Positions 44,271 through 55,700 of a DNA stretch of 64,000 nucleotides are shown piece by piece. The stretch spans positions 744,001 to 808,000 of the forward strand of contig NZ_JPOE01000002.1 of NCBI RefSeq assembly GCF_000733775.1, read 5' to 3'. Source of the DNA: Thiomonas sp. FB-Cd (lineage in GTDB: Bacteria > Pseudomonadota > Gammaproteobacteria > Burkholderiales > Burkholderiaceae_C). A program made the translations under genes and the position numbers. How positions within the stretch are numbered: the first letter of the stretch is position 1; the number at the start of each line of letters is the position of its first letter. The notes beneath the pieces are model-generated. The model saw only the letters and a program-made list of their open reading frames with translations. It had not been told where the DNA came from and searched no databases.

Positions 44271-45746
44271 TCAATCAACGTGATAATTGGGCGCTTCCTT
44301 GGTGATCTGCACGTCGTGCACGTGGCTTTCGCGCATGCCAGCCGACGTGATCTCCATGAAATGCGCCCGGCTGCGCATGTTTTCGATGCTGGCGCAACCA
44401 CAATACCCAAGGGAAGATCGCACGCCGCCCACGAGCTGATACAAAATGGCCGCCAAGCTGCCCTTGTAGGGTACGCGCCCCTCGATGCCCTCGGGCACGA
44501 ACTTCTCGGCGCCGGCTGCTGCCGAAGCCTGGGTGCCATCCTGAAAGTAGCGATCAGCCGATCCGGCATTCATCGCCCCGATGGAGCCCATGCCGCGGTA
44601 CGTCTTATATGAACGGCCTTGATACAAGATGACCTCGCCCGGTGCCTCTTCGGTTCCGGCAAACATGCTGCCCATCATCACGGTATGCGCACCGGCCGCG
44701 ATGGCTTTGGCGATGTCGCCCGAGTAGCGCACTCCGCCGTCGGCCACCAGCGGGATGCCCGTGCCCTCAAGGGCCTGGGCCACGTTGGCAATGGCGGTGA
44801 TCTGCGGCACGCCCACTCCAGCAACAATGCGGGTCGTGCAAATCGATCCGGGGCCGATGCCCACCTTCACGCCGTCGGCCCCTGCGTCGGCCAATGCGCG
44901 CGCTGCCTCGGCCGTGGCAATGTTGCCGCCGATCACGTCGACGTCGGGGTAATGCTCCTTGACCCAGCGCACACGGTCGATCACGCCTTGGCTATGGCCG
45001 TGCGCAGTATCCACGACGATGACGTCGACCCCTGCGCGAACCAGCGCCTCAACCCGCTCCTCGGTACCTTCACCCACGCCGACTGCTGCACCCACGCGCA
45101 GCTTGCCTTGCGGGTCACGCGCAGCATTCGGGCGTTCCGTCGCCTTCTGGATGTCTTTCACCGTCATCAGCCCGCGCAGTTCGAATGCGTCGTTGATGAC
45201 CAAGACCCGCTCCAGGCGGTGCTGGTGCATCAGCGCCTTGCCTTCTTCGAGCGTCGCCCCCTCGCGCACCGTGATGAGGCGCTCGCGCGGAGTCATGATC
45301 TCACGCACGGGCAGATCAAGCCGGGTTTCAAAGCGCATGTCGCGATTGGTCACGATACCCACGACCTTGCCATGCTCAATGACGGGGAATCCCGAGATCC
45401 CATGCTGGCGCGAAAGGGCGAGCACGTCGCTGACTTTCACCCCGGGCGAAATGGTGATCGGATCCTTCAGCACCCCGGACTCGAAGCGCTTGACCCGCGC
45501 CACCTCCGTGGCCTGCGCCTTCGGCGTGAGATTCTTGTGGATGATGCCCATGCCGCCTTCCTGGGCCATGGCGATGGCCAACCGGGATTCGGTGACCGTA
45601 TCCATCGCCGCCGAAATGAGCGGAATATTCAGGCTGACGCGCCGCGTAACGCGGGTGGAAAGACTGGTGTCTTTGGGTAGAACTTGAGAATACGCTGGAA
45701 CCAGTAACACATCGTCAAAGGTCAACGCTTTTCCGAGAAGGCGCAT
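44271..45746 (-). CDS. guaB: inosine-5'-monophosphate dehydrogenase
   Basis: 491 aa, converting IMP to XMP, the first step of GMP synthesis. It begins [20 protein letters not shown]; two CBS domains (about 95-205) interrupt the barrel; the catalytic Cys is in [19 protein letters not shown]; the flap region is [13 protein letters not shown]. Start 45746. Length is normal (488 in E. coli). It is followed by guaA, so the two are likely one operon. Confidence 0.97.
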   Translation of the reverse strand: MRLLGKALTFDDVLLVPAYSQVLPKDTSLSTRVTRRVSLNIPLISAAMDTVTESRLAIAMAQEGGMGIIHKNLTPKAQATEVARVKRFESGVLKDPITISPGVKVSDVLALSRQHGISGFPVIEHGKVVGIVTNRDMRFETRLDLPVREIMTPRERLITVREGATLEEGKALMHQHRLERVLVINDAFELRGLMTVKDIQKATERPNAARDPQGKLRVGAAVGVGEGTEERVEALVRAGVDVIVVDTAHGHSQGVIDRVRWVKEHYPDVDVIGGNIATAEAARALADAGADGVKVGIGPGSICTTRIVAGVGVPQITAIANVAQALEGTGIPLVADGGVRYSGDIAKAIAAGAHTVMMGSMFAGTEEAPGEVILYQGRSYKTYRGMGSIGAMNAGSADRYFQDGTQASAAAGAEKFVPEGIEGRVPYKGSLAAILYQLVGGVRSSLGYCGCASIENMRSRAHFMEITSAGMRESHVHDVQITKEAPNYHVD

Positions 45747-45913
45747 AAATCCTCCAGGCGCAAAATGCGATGATAAAAGACATGGCGACTTTGTACCGGG
45801 ACTATGAGTTGCGGCAAGCCGACACCGATGCCGCGCAAGGCCTTTTTTTCGCCCTCCTATCCGCATGCAATCCCGCCTTCATGCCTTAAGCTTCGAAAAA
45901 ACCGGAGCCTTGG

Positions 45914-46453
45914 ATGCCAGTTGCTATTCCCCGCCCTACCGCGCACGCGATGCGTCATGCATTGGCCGGTCTGGGGGTGTTGACTCTTTTGTCGTGCGGG
46001 CTTCTTGCACCCGCCTGTGCCCAGTGGAAATGGATCTCCCCCTCGGGGGTCGTGCAGTACAGCGACCAGCCTCCACCATCCACGATTGCGGCGCGCAATA
46101 TTCTGGCCAGGCCCACAGCCGCTGCGCAGGCGGCGCCAGGTCCCACGGCCAGCAGTGCATCCCAGGCCGCAGGGCAGCTCAAGGGGCAAGACAGCCAGGC
46201 GGCGCGTGAGCTGCAAAGCAAGCTCGAGGAGGACAAGCGTGCCAAGGAGGCCGCCCAGCGTCTGCAGCAACAGGTCAGCGAGCAGGCGCGGCTCGCCAAC
46301 TGTCTTCAGGCGCGGCGGCAGCTGCAAGCGCTGGACAGTGGTCTGCGCGTGCGGCAGGTGGATGCCCAGGGCAATCGCGATTTCCTGGACGATGCGCAAA
46401 TCGCCGCTCAACGCCAACAGGCGGCGGCGATGATTGCTGCCAATTGCCGCTAA
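45914..46453 (+). CDS. DUF4124-domain exported protein
   Basis: 179 aa. A signal peptide (about 1-36, ending ACAQW) is followed by the DUF4124 motif WKWISPSGVVQYSDQPPP and a low-complexity Ala/Gln region with a predicted coiled coil (KLEEDKRAKEAAQRLQQQ). DUF4124 proteins are periplasmic or cell-surface and of unknown function. It is commonly found next to guaB in betaproteobacteria. ATG 45950 is an alternative start. Confidence 0.85.
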   Translation: MPVAIPRPTAHAMRHALAGLGVLTLLSCGLLAPACAQWKWISPSGVVQYSDQPPPSTIAARNILARPTAAAQAAPGPTASSASQAAGQLKGQDSQAARELQSKLEEDKRAKEAAQRLQQQVSEQARLANCLQARRQLQALDSGLRVRQVDAQGNRDFLDDAQIAAQRQQAAAMIAANCR

Positions 46454-47424
46454 TTGGCACGGTCCGCAGCCAGCTCCAGCATCAGCCGAATGCGGATTTT
46501 CACGGCGTTCAAACCGTCGTAGAGGCCACCCTGAAGCCCGCCGACGCGCGAGCCGTACGCCACCCGCACACCGGTGGCCTCGGCCTCATTCAAGACCTGC
46601 TGAAGATCCTCGTGCACGGTTCCGCCGCCGGTGCCCTGCACGACCAGACCCGCCAGCGGCGGCACCAACTCGCCCCGCGAGGATGCGGCGAGCAATGCCC
46701 GGACCATGGCGCCGTCTGCCCCGGCATGACTGCTCACCAGTTCCACGCGCGGCCAGGGTTGTGCCGGGGGGATCGGGAGCAGGCACGCGACATTTGGAGC
46801 TGGAACGTTTCGTGTGAACAGGACGCCTTGGGAGCCGGCGAAGCCCAGCGGACCCCGTTCGCCGGAGCTGAAGGCGTCCAGGGCTGTGGGATGCGCCTTG
46901 GTGATGTCGCAGGCCCCATGCACGCGGCCATGCACAACGCACAGCACGCCGCGGCCAGCGGCATCGGCGCTGGCCGCAACTTGCACCGCGTCATAGAGGT
47001 TACGCGGCCCGTCGGCTGACAAGGCGGTCGCCGGTCGCATCGCGGCCGTCAGCACGACCGGCTTGCCTGCAGGCAAGACGCATTGCAGGAAATATGCGGT
47101 CTCCTCCACGGTGTCGCTGCCGTGGGTAATCACACAGCCAGCCACGTCGGGTTGTTCACGCCACGCAGCAATGCGCGAGGCAAGCGCGCCCCAGACTTGC
47201 ACTCGCATGTCCTTGCTGTCGAGGCTCGCGAGTTGCTCGGCCTGCAGGGCCGCAAGCCGTTCGATGCCAGGCGCTGCGGCGACAAGTTGCCCGATGTCGA
47301 GCGCTGCCGCGCGGTAGGCCCCCTGGGCGGGATGGTCGGTCGACACGCCGGCAATCGTGCCGCCTGTGCCCAGCACGAGGACCTTGGGGAGCCGAGCGGT
47401 GTCAGAGGGTTGCAAATTTTTCAT
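46450..47424 (-). CDS. asparaginase (type I/II family)
   Basis: 324 aa. The two catalytic Thr loops are present: [12 protein letters not shown] at the N-terminus and [17 protein letters not shown] (about 90-105). No signal peptide, so cytoplasmic. It hydrolyses L-asparagine to aspartate and ammonia. Start 47424 (MKNLQPSDT) is preferred over 47442, because the longer start would lie inside the lexA SOS box. It is divergent from lexA. Confidence 0.9.
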   Translation of the reverse strand: MKNLQPSDTARLPKVLVLGTGGTIAGVSTDHPAQGAYRAAALDIGQLVAAAPGIERLAALQAEQLASLDSKDMRVQVWGALASRIAAWREQPDVAGCVITHGSDTVEETAYFLQCVLPAGKPVVLTAAMRPATALSADGPRNLYDAVQVAASADAAGRGVLCVVHGRVHGACDITKAHPTALDAFSSGERGPLGFAGSQGVLFTRNVPAPNVACLLPIPPAQPWPRVELVSSHAGADGAMVRALLAASSRGELVPPLAGLVVQGTGGGTVHEDLQQVLNEAEATGVRVAYGSRVGGLQGGLYDGLNAVKIRIRLMLELAADRAN

Positions 47425-47441
47425 ATCTGGATAAAAATACA

Positions 47442-47461
47442 TACTGTTATTGATGACAGTA
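47442..47461. promoter_or_regulatory. SOS box (LexA operator)
   Basis: TACTGTTATTGATGACAGTA, with perfect TACTGT and ACAGTA arms 8 bp apart, matches the E. coli-type CTGT-N8-ACAG consensus. It lies 41 bp upstream of lexA, between lexA and the divergent asparaginase gene. Confidence 0.9.
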
Positions 47462-47502
47462 GGCTTGGCCTACAGCCCTTGTCCTTGAGGAGTGCCCCAT
47501 CC

Positions 47503-48168
47503 ATGCGGACGTCGAACAGCAAGCTTACCGCGCGCCAGAGCGAAATCTTGACTCTGATTGCCAAGGCAATCGAGCGTACAGGTTACCCACCGACCCGGGC
47601 CGAGATCGCCGCCGAACTCGGCTTTCGCTCGGCCAATGCAGCCGAAGATCACCTGCATGCACTCGCGCGCAAGGGCATGATCGAACTGACCCCGGGCGCA
47701 TCGCGCGGCATCCGTCTCACGAGCGCGGCCCGTCCGACGGTCAGGCCGCCTGGGATTCTTGCGCGCGCATTGCCGGGGATGGAGCAATTGATGCTCCCGC
47801 TGGTCGGGCGCGTAGCTGCCGGGCATCCGATCCTGGCGCAGGAGCATATCGAGCAAAGCATCGCGGTCGAGGCGCACCTGTTTAAGGCGCGACCCGATTA
47901 CCTTCTCAAGGTCAAAGGCATGAGTATGCAGGGTGCGGGCATTTTCGACGGTGATCTGTTGGCGGTCAGGCAAACGCAGGACGTGCGCAATGGACAAATC
48001 GTTGTGGCCCGAATTGGTGATGAGGTCACGGTCAAGCGTCTGCAGCGCAAGGCCGGCCATGTCGAGCTGTTACCGGAAAACCCCGACTTCTCGCCGATCG
48101 TGGTGCGCCCCGACCAAGCGTTTGCGATCGAGGGGCTGGCCGTCGGGCTTATCCGCAATACGCTGTAG
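47503..48168 (+). CDS. lexA: SOS repressor LexA
   Basis: 221 aa. The N-terminal winged HTH has [23 protein letters not shown]. The self-cleavage site is Ala106-Gly107 in GRVAAGHP, and the Ser141/Lys178 pair is in [10 protein letters not shown] and EVTVKRLQ. The C-terminal S24 domain is complete. GAGGAG precedes the ATG at 47503; the frame extends upstream to 47083 over the asparaginase gene. Autoregulation by the SOS box is expected. Confidence 0.97.
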   Translation: MRTSNSKLTARQSEILTLIAKAIERTGYPPTRAEIAAELGFRSANAAEDHLHALARKGMIELTPGASRGIRLTSAARPTVRPPGILARALPGMEQLMLPLVGRVAAGHPILAQEHIEQSIAVEAHLFKARPDYLLKVKGMSMQGAGIFDGDLLAVRQTQDVRNGQIVVARIGDEVTVKRLQRKAGHVELLPENPDFSPIVVRPDQAFAIEGLAVGLIRNTL

Positions 48169-48183
48169 GCGTAAAGGCGCCGA

Positions 48184-48717
48184 TCAGACGCCAGAGGGTT
48201 CGGTGGGTGTGCTGGGCAGATGCAACGGCGTGTCGCTGACAAGCATGCCGTCGGCATCGGCATAGAGCCAATTTCCAGGGCTGACCCAGACGCCTTGGAT
48301 ACGTACAGGGACGTCGCGCTGCCCCCCGCCGAGCTTGCGCGGCGGCATGGGTATGGCTGCCAAGGCGCGCGCGCCAATGGGCGCCGTGGCAATTTCAGGC
48401 ACGTCGCGCACACAACCATCGATGACGACGCCTGCCCAGCCATTGCGCGCGGCAAGCATCGCCAGATTGCCACCAAAAAGAGCATGGCGCAGCGAGCTGC
48501 CGCCATCCACCACAAGAATGCGCGCCATACCGGCCGTTTCCAACGCCGCTCGTACCTGCGTGTTGTCTTCGCAGCACTGCACGGTGCTGACCTGACCACG
48601 GAAATGCGCCAATCGTCCGAAGTTCTTGAACACCGGGGGCAGCACGCGAACCGTCCCGGCGGCTATCGCCTCGATTTCCCGATCACAGAAATCACAGCAC
48701 GAAATCATCGATGACAT
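48184..48717 (-). CDS. RraA-family protein (ribonuclease regulator or HMG aldolase-like)
   Basis: 177 aa. RraA fold signatures: MISCCDFCDREIEAIAAG, GSSLRHALFGGNLAMLAARNGWAGVVIDGCVRDVPEI and GARALAAIPMPPRK. These proteins either regulate RNase E (RraA) or act as 4-hydroxy-4-methyl-2-oxoglutarate aldolases; sequence alone does not separate the two. The gene is convergent with lexA, with 15 bp between stops. Confidence 0.88.
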   Translation of the reverse strand: MSSMISCCDFCDREIEAIAAGTVRVLPPVFKNFGRLAHFRGQVSTVQCCEDNTQVRAALETAGMARILVVDGGSSLRHALFGGNLAMLAARNGWAGVVIDGCVRDVPEIATAPIGARALAAIPMPPRKLGGGQRDVPVRIQGVWVSPGNWLYADADGMLVSDTPLHLPSTPTEPSGV

Positions 48718-49262
48718 GGAGTTCCCCTTGTTGTGGCCCCGAACGGTCCTGAAGGGGGATACGCCGTCGAAGGCGCGTGCGAATCCATTCTCGCCTCGTG
48801 CACACACAGTCATCCCCACCGCCCTGTAGACCAATGAACTTCGTGAATGACAACTATTGAAGCCGAAAGATGCAAATGGAATCATGTTTTAAGTCAAATG
48901 AAGTGGCACATTTCTGCAGGGCACAACAGGGGATTGTGACCAACAAGCGTGGCCGGTGGGACCCGGTGGCAACATCAGGCCCGCATTCGAGAATCTTCCG
49001 GGTTGGCGTCGCAGCAGTGGCGTGCATCAATGGCGCGGCTTTTCCGGTCTGGGGGAGTTTGACCCTTGTTTTTGGTGGAACCCGCAGCGCCTGATGCATG
49101 GTGCAAAACAGCGCGAGAGGCGCCCAGCGCGCAACGGCCGTCATGCGACTGTGGTCCGTTGCCGTGCGAACCTCATCGGCGTCATGCCTGAGTGCGCAGC
49201 ATCACCGCTGGCGGAACGGTTTATGCTGGCGGCCTTTCGCCGATCTTTGCCTGTCGTCGCCC
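48718..49262. other. 545-bp intergenic region upstream of the CtaG gene
   Basis: No supported gene. An AT-richer stretch (about 48840-48900) may hold promoters for the diverging genes. The open frame at 48870-49094 has no recognisable domain. Confidence 0.6.
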
Positions 49263-50138
49263 ATGAGCGCTTTGCTGCACTGGTTTCAGCCCTGGTATCC
49301 GTCCTTTCCGATGGCCGTGTTTTTGCTGGGTGGCGCGCTGCTATATCTCCGCGGCAGCCTGCGGCGGCGCACGTCTTGGTGGAAGCAGATGTGGTTCTGG
49401 CTGGGTTGGTCGCTCATCTACCTGGGGCTGCAAACGCAATGGGACTATTACGCAGAGCACCAGTTCTTCATCCACATGCTGCAGCAGATGGCGCTGCATG
49501 ACTTGGGGCCCTTGCTCGTGATGTTTGCCTGGCCGGTGCCAACTTGGCGCGCGGGCATTGGGGCAGGCGTGCGCAGCCGCTGGCTCGTACCGCTGATGCG
49601 GTGGGCGCCCATGCGGGGGATGACAAATTTCATGCTCAACGCGTGGGTTGCAGCAGCGATGTTTTCGGGGCTCGTCGTGTTCTGGCTCGTGCCCGTCATT
49701 CACGTCGGTGTCATGCTCAATACGCCCCTGTACCAGTTCATGAACTGGAGCATGGTGTTCGACGGTTTGCTGTTTTGGTGGCTAATGCTTGATCCGCGTC
49801 CGGCCCCGCCAGCACATCTGCGTCCTGGGTTGCGGATTGTTCTGCCGATCCTGGCCATGATCCCGCAGATGGTCCTTGGTGCGGTGTTGGCGCTGAACAG
49901 CACCGACTGGTACCCCATCTACAGCCTGTGTGGCCGCGCGTTATCGGGCATCAGCCCATTGACTGACCAGCATCTCGGCGGTCTCATTCTGTGGATACCC
50001 GCCTCTGGACTCAACGTGGTGGCCGCGATGGTGGCGTTGCGCAATTGGATGCGCCTGTCCGATCGGGAACGCCTGCCCCCAAGTCGGCGTCAGGTGCAGG
50101 CCCAGCGCCACGCCGCGCACTCCCGCGCTGTGGGGTAA
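49263..50138 (+). CDS. CtaG-like cytochrome c oxidase assembly protein
   Basis: 291-aa integral membrane protein with about 7 hydrophobic helices and His-containing segments in loops and helices: FFIHMLQQMALHDLGPLLVM and VPVIHVGVMLNTPLYQFMNW. The pattern matches the caa3_CtaG family, implicated in copper delivery to cytochrome oxidase. Start ATG 49263 (MSALLHWFQPWY). A Sco-like gene lies convergently downstream, so both are consistent with copper supply for respiration. Confidence 0.85.
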   Translation: MSALLHWFQPWYPSFPMAVFLLGGALLYLRGSLRRRTSWWKQMWFWLGWSLIYLGLQTQWDYYAEHQFFIHMLQQMALHDLGPLLVMFAWPVPTWRAGIGAGVRSRWLVPLMRWAPMRGMTNFMLNAWVAAAMFSGLVVFWLVPVIHVGVMLNTPLYQFMNWSMVFDGLLFWWLMLDPRPAPPAHLRPGLRIVLPILAMIPQMVLGAVLALNSTDWYPIYSLCGRALSGISPLTDQHLGGLILWIPASGLNVVAAMVALRNWMRLSDRERLPPSRRQVQAQRHAAHSRAVG

Positions 50139-50168
50139 CAGCGGGCGACACGCACGGCGCGGAGCCGG

Positions 50169-50768
50169 TCAATCGGCGAGCAATTGGCGCACGTCATGCA
50201 CGATGGACTTGACCGGCGACTGATCGGATCCGATCAATGTGCCGCGTCCATCCTTGCTGAAAATATAAATCGCGGCGCTATGGTCGACCACATAGTTGCC
50301 GTACTGATCTTTCTTGCCATAGTTAAAGGCAACGTGATAGCGCTTGGCCACATCTTGAATCTGGTCCATCGTGCCGGTCAGTCCGACGGCTTGCGGGCTG
50401 AATGCTTGCGTGTAGGCGTGCAGTATGGGCAACGTGTCGCGCGCCGGGTCGACTGAAACAAAGAGGATCTGCACGTCCTTGCCTTGGGGTCCGAGTTCCG
50501 TCACCGCTTGTGCAAGGTGCGACATGGTCAGCGGGCACACATCGGGGCAATGCGTGTAGCCGAAATACAGGATGGCCACTTTGCCTCGATAGGTCTTCGC
50601 CGTCACCTTCTGGCCCGTATCCGAGGTGAGGTGAAACTGCAGGTTGGGTAGCACACTGCCGACATCGTCTAGATCCCAGTGCTGCTTTTTGCTGCAACCG
50701 GCCAAGGCATAAGCTGCCGACAGGCTGCCGGCAACGAGAAGGGCTCGTCGGGAAATCATGGGTCTCAT
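50169..50768 (-). CDS. Sco/SenC copper chaperone lipoprotein
   Basis: 199 aa. Signal with lipobox AGC (Cys25, in YALAGCS), then a thioredoxin fold with the copper pair CPDVCP in GYTHCPDVCPLTMSH and the third ligand His in VVDHSAAIYIF. Sco proteins assemble the CuA site of cytochrome oxidase. Start at 50768 or ATG 50759 (MISRRAL). Confidence 0.92.
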   Translation of the reverse strand: MRPMISRRALLVAGSLSAAYALAGCSKKQHWDLDDVGSVLPNLQFHLTSDTGQKVTAKTYRGKVAILYFGYTHCPDVCPLTMSHLAQAVTELGPQGKDVQILFVSVDPARDTLPILHAYTQAFSPQAVGLTGTMDQIQDVAKRYHVAFNYGKKDQYGNYVVDHSAAIYIFSKDGRGTLIGSDQSPVKSIVHDVRQLLAD

Positions 50769-50948
50769 GGAATGGGTGGATTTGAGGCAGAGTTGGAGCG
50801 CTGCATGCTAGCGGTTGCATGACCCACAGGTCCGGTCATGTGACGCCCGCCGAAAGGCCGGCGCGGGCGCACCCCCACTTCAAATGACACGCACAGATGC
50901 GGAAAGTTCGCCGCATCTGCCCGTTGCCGCCGCACGACCAAGGCAGAG

Positions 50949-53546
<2,598 letters not shown>

Positions 53547-53573
53547 GGGGAATGCTCCGGGTTGTGCGTAAGC

Positions 53574-53602
53574 AAATGCGGCACATCACCCGGATTTTCA
53601 AG
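53574..53602 (-). promoter_or_regulatory. sigma-32 (heat-shock) promoter of clpB
   Basis: On the minus strand CTTGAAA (53602-53596) and CCGCATTT (53581-53574) are 14 bp apart; sigma-32 consensus is CTTGAA-N(13-15)-CCCCAT. It lies 28-56 bp upstream of the clpB start. Confidence 0.7.
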
Positions 53603-53777
53603 GTCTTAATCTGCGCGCGCCTTGATCTGGGTGAAATCTGCTGCGTCCCCTAACAAGCACAATGACCGGTAACATGCTGTATCAGCGGAATGCACTGCGG
53701 ACCAAGCTTCACTAAAGTGCTAGCAATGCAGCATCGCCTTTCTTCGATGAAGGTTCTAACCCCAAGGAGTCTCAAAA

Positions 53778-54101
53778 ATGGCCAAAATCGCAACCAATGC
53801 CGCGTCAACCGCTACCGATCGGCTCGTGACCGAGCTCAAGGAGATCGCCTCGGACGCAGAGGAGCTTTTGCGCCTGACGGCGGGTCAGGCGGGTGACAAG
53901 ATTGCTGACGTGCGCACCCGTCTGGGGCAGAGCCTGTCCAGCGTCAAGGGCCAGCTTGCGCAGTTCGAGGCCGAGATGCTTCAGCGTGGCAAGGAGGTGG
54001 CTCGTGCAACCGACGAATACGTGCATGACAACCCGTGGAAGGCCATCGGCGCCTCAGCCGGTGTCGCCTTCCTTTTGGGCCTGCTCATCGGGCGTCGCTG
54101 A
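53778..54101 (+). CDS. DUF883/ElaB-YqjD-type membrane protein
   Basis: 107 aa. A helical N-terminal part (about 1-75, LKEIASDAEELLRL) is followed by a C-terminal hydrophobic anchor (AIGASAGVAFLLGLLIGRR). The family anchors to the inner membrane and associates with ribosomes in stationary phase. First of three genes (DUF883-yqjE-yqjK) that often travel together. AAGGAG lies before the ATG. Confidence 0.9.
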   Translation: MAKIATNAASTATDRLVTELKEIASDAEELLRLTAGQAGDKIADVRTRLGQSLSSVKGQLAQFEAEMLQRGKEVARATDEYVHDNPWKAIGASAGVAFLLGLLIGRR

Positions 54102-54109
54102 TCCACGCC

Positions 54110-54499
54110 GTGGCTGATCCATCCACACCGAGCTGGGCCGGGGGCTTGCGGTCTCGACTCGACACCCTGCTTGGTGCCGCACAGACGCGGCTGGAGCTCA
54201 TTACTGTCGAGTTGCAGGAAGAGAAACTGCGACTGGCGCGGCTTCTCTTCATGACCGTGTTGACCGCGCTTTTCCTGGGCTTTGCCGCCGTATTTGCGGC
54301 GGTTTGGATCACTGTGGGCCTGTGGGACGGCCATCGTCTGCTCGCCCTTGGACTGAGCACGGCGCTGTTCGTCGTGCTTGGCATCGCGTGCGCCACCGTC
54401 GCTGCCCGGACCATGGCCGCTGGCAGCGGCCTGTTTGCAGCCAGCCTCGCCGAACTGCATCGTGATCGCCAGGCTTTGCGGGCGCGAGATGAGCCCTGA
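54110..54499 (+). CDS. YqjE-type phage-holin-family membrane protein
   Basis: 129 aa from GTG 54110; the open frame continues upstream without conservation. Helix-rich start (AAQTRLELITVELQEEKLRLA) then two hydrophobic helices (LFMTVLTALFLGFAAVFAAV; LSTALFVVLGIACATVAA). Annotated in other genomes as a holin-superfamily protein of unknown role. It follows the DUF883 gene by 8 bp and overlaps the next gene by 11 bp. Confidence 0.85.
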   Translation: MADPSTPSWAGGLRSRLDTLLGAAQTRLELITVELQEEKLRLARLLFMTVLTALFLGFAAVFAAVWITVGLWDGHRLLALGLSTALFVVLGIACATVAARTMAAGSGLFAASLAELHRDRQALRARDEP

Positions 54500-54821
54500 A
54501 TTCGTCGCGCTGGCCCTGCGCAAGCAGCGCTTGCAGATGCATGCTGCCCAACAGCGCAAGGCCTGCCTCGAGGTGCTCAGCGACGTGGAAACAGTCGCGT
54601 CGCGCGTGGAGTACCTGCAATCGCGCGTGCAAATGCTGGGCCAAGCGCTGCGCCGTCACGCCTGGGTTCTGGCGCTGGCGGGCGTGGCCTTGCTTGTCGT
54701 GCGGCCCCGCGGCATGGTGAGCTGGCTGCAACGTGGCTGGCTGGTCTATCTCGGCACGAGACGGGCGCGCAAGGCGTTCGCTGCCGCCTTGGCGGCTATG
54801 CGCAATCTCGCCGCTGGCTGA
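54489..54821 (+). CDS. YqjK-like protein
   Basis: 110 aa. A coiled-coil-like N-terminal part is followed by one hydrophobic helix (HAWVLALAGVALLVV) and an Arg-rich tail. Position and overlap with yqjE mark it as the third gene of the DUF883 set. Function unknown. Confidence 0.75.
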   Translation: MSPEFVALALRKQRLQMHAAQQRKACLEVLSDVETVASRVEYLQSRVQMLGQALRRHAWVLALAGVALLVVRPRGMVSWLQRGWLVYLGTRRARKAFAAALAAMRNLAAG

Positions 54822-54887
54822 AGCAAATTTTCGCCTTGCGCTGGCTTGATCGCCGGCGCGACGCTCCGGGTTTTGCGCGGTCGGGGG

Positions 54888-55406
54888 TCAATCCCCCCGG
54901 GGCGGCGCGGTGTTCGAGGCTTCGATGCCCCAGCGGGCCAGGGCAGCGTCATCCGCCTCGCGCGCATCCACCCACTGTGTGCCCTGCGCGGTTGTCTCCT
55001 TTTTCCAGAACGGTGCCTGGGTTTTGAGGTAGTCCATGAGGAATGCGCAGGCCTCGAAGGCTGCATGCCGGTGCGCGCAAGCGACGGCGACGAACACGAT
55101 GGGATCGCCTGGCTGTAACCGACCGATGCGGTGGATCACCGTGGCAGCCTGCAATGGCCAGCGTTCGTGCGCCTCGCGCACCATGCGCAGGATGCTTTGC
55201 TCGGTCATGCCCGGATAGTGCTCCAGCTCCAGCGCCTGCACCGCTTGCTGGCCCGTTTGCAACGACGCCGCGTTGTGGTCGCGGCATATCCCTTCAAAAC
55301 TGGCAAGGGCCCCGATATCCGTGCGCCCGGCACGCATCTTGCGCAGCTCCTCACAGGTATCGAACACCTCGTGTTGAATACGGATCGTGGGCTCAAAGGC
55401 TTGCAT
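54888..55406 (-). CDS. moaE: molybdopterin synthase catalytic subunit
   Basis: 172 aa. It begins TIRIQHEVFDTCEELRK; DIGALASFEGICRD and LELEHYPGMTEQSI are family motifs, and the catalytic Lys region is APFWKKETTAQG. With MoaD it inserts sulphur into precursor Z. Last gene of the minus-strand hom-thrC-mobB-moeA-moaD-moaE run. Confidence 0.95.
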   Translation of the reverse strand: MQAFEPTIRIQHEVFDTCEELRKMRAGRTDIGALASFEGICRDHNAASLQTGQQAVQALELEHYPGMTEQSILRMVREAHERWPLQAATVIHRIGRLQPGDPIVFVAVACAHRHAAFEACAFLMDYLKTQAPFWKKETTAQGTQWVDAREADDAALARWGIEASNTAPPRGD

Positions 55407-55438
55407 GGCGGATACGGTTCGTGTGCTTCGGTAGCGGA

Positions 55439-55696
55439 TCAGCCGCCCGTGACCGGCGGAAAGAAGGCCACTTCGCGCCCAGGCACAATCGGTGTTTCCG
55501 CCTCACCCATCATGTGATCGCAGGCCATGCGCAGCGGCTTGTCGCCGGCAAGCGCCACTGCGTGCCGCGAACTGCGCTGGGCCAGCCAGACCCGCACCTC
55601 GCCCAGAGTGCGCAAATGCTCGGGCAATTCGACTGTTTCGTTGCCCTGGCCGAGGGCTTCGCGCACGCTGGCAAAGTAGCGGATCGTCGTTTGCAT
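55439..55696 (-). CDS. moaD: molybdopterin synthase sulphur-carrier subunit
   Basis: 85-aa ubiquitin-fold protein ending in the required Gly-Gly (PPVTGG), which receives the thiocarboxylate. Start MQTTIRYFASVREAL. It ends 32 bp before moaE. Confidence 0.95.
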   Translation of the reverse strand: MQTTIRYFASVREALGQGNETVELPEHLRTLGEVRVWLAQRSSRHAVALAGDKPLRMACDHMMGEAETPIVPGREVAFFPPVTGG

Positions 55697-55700
55697 GGAT

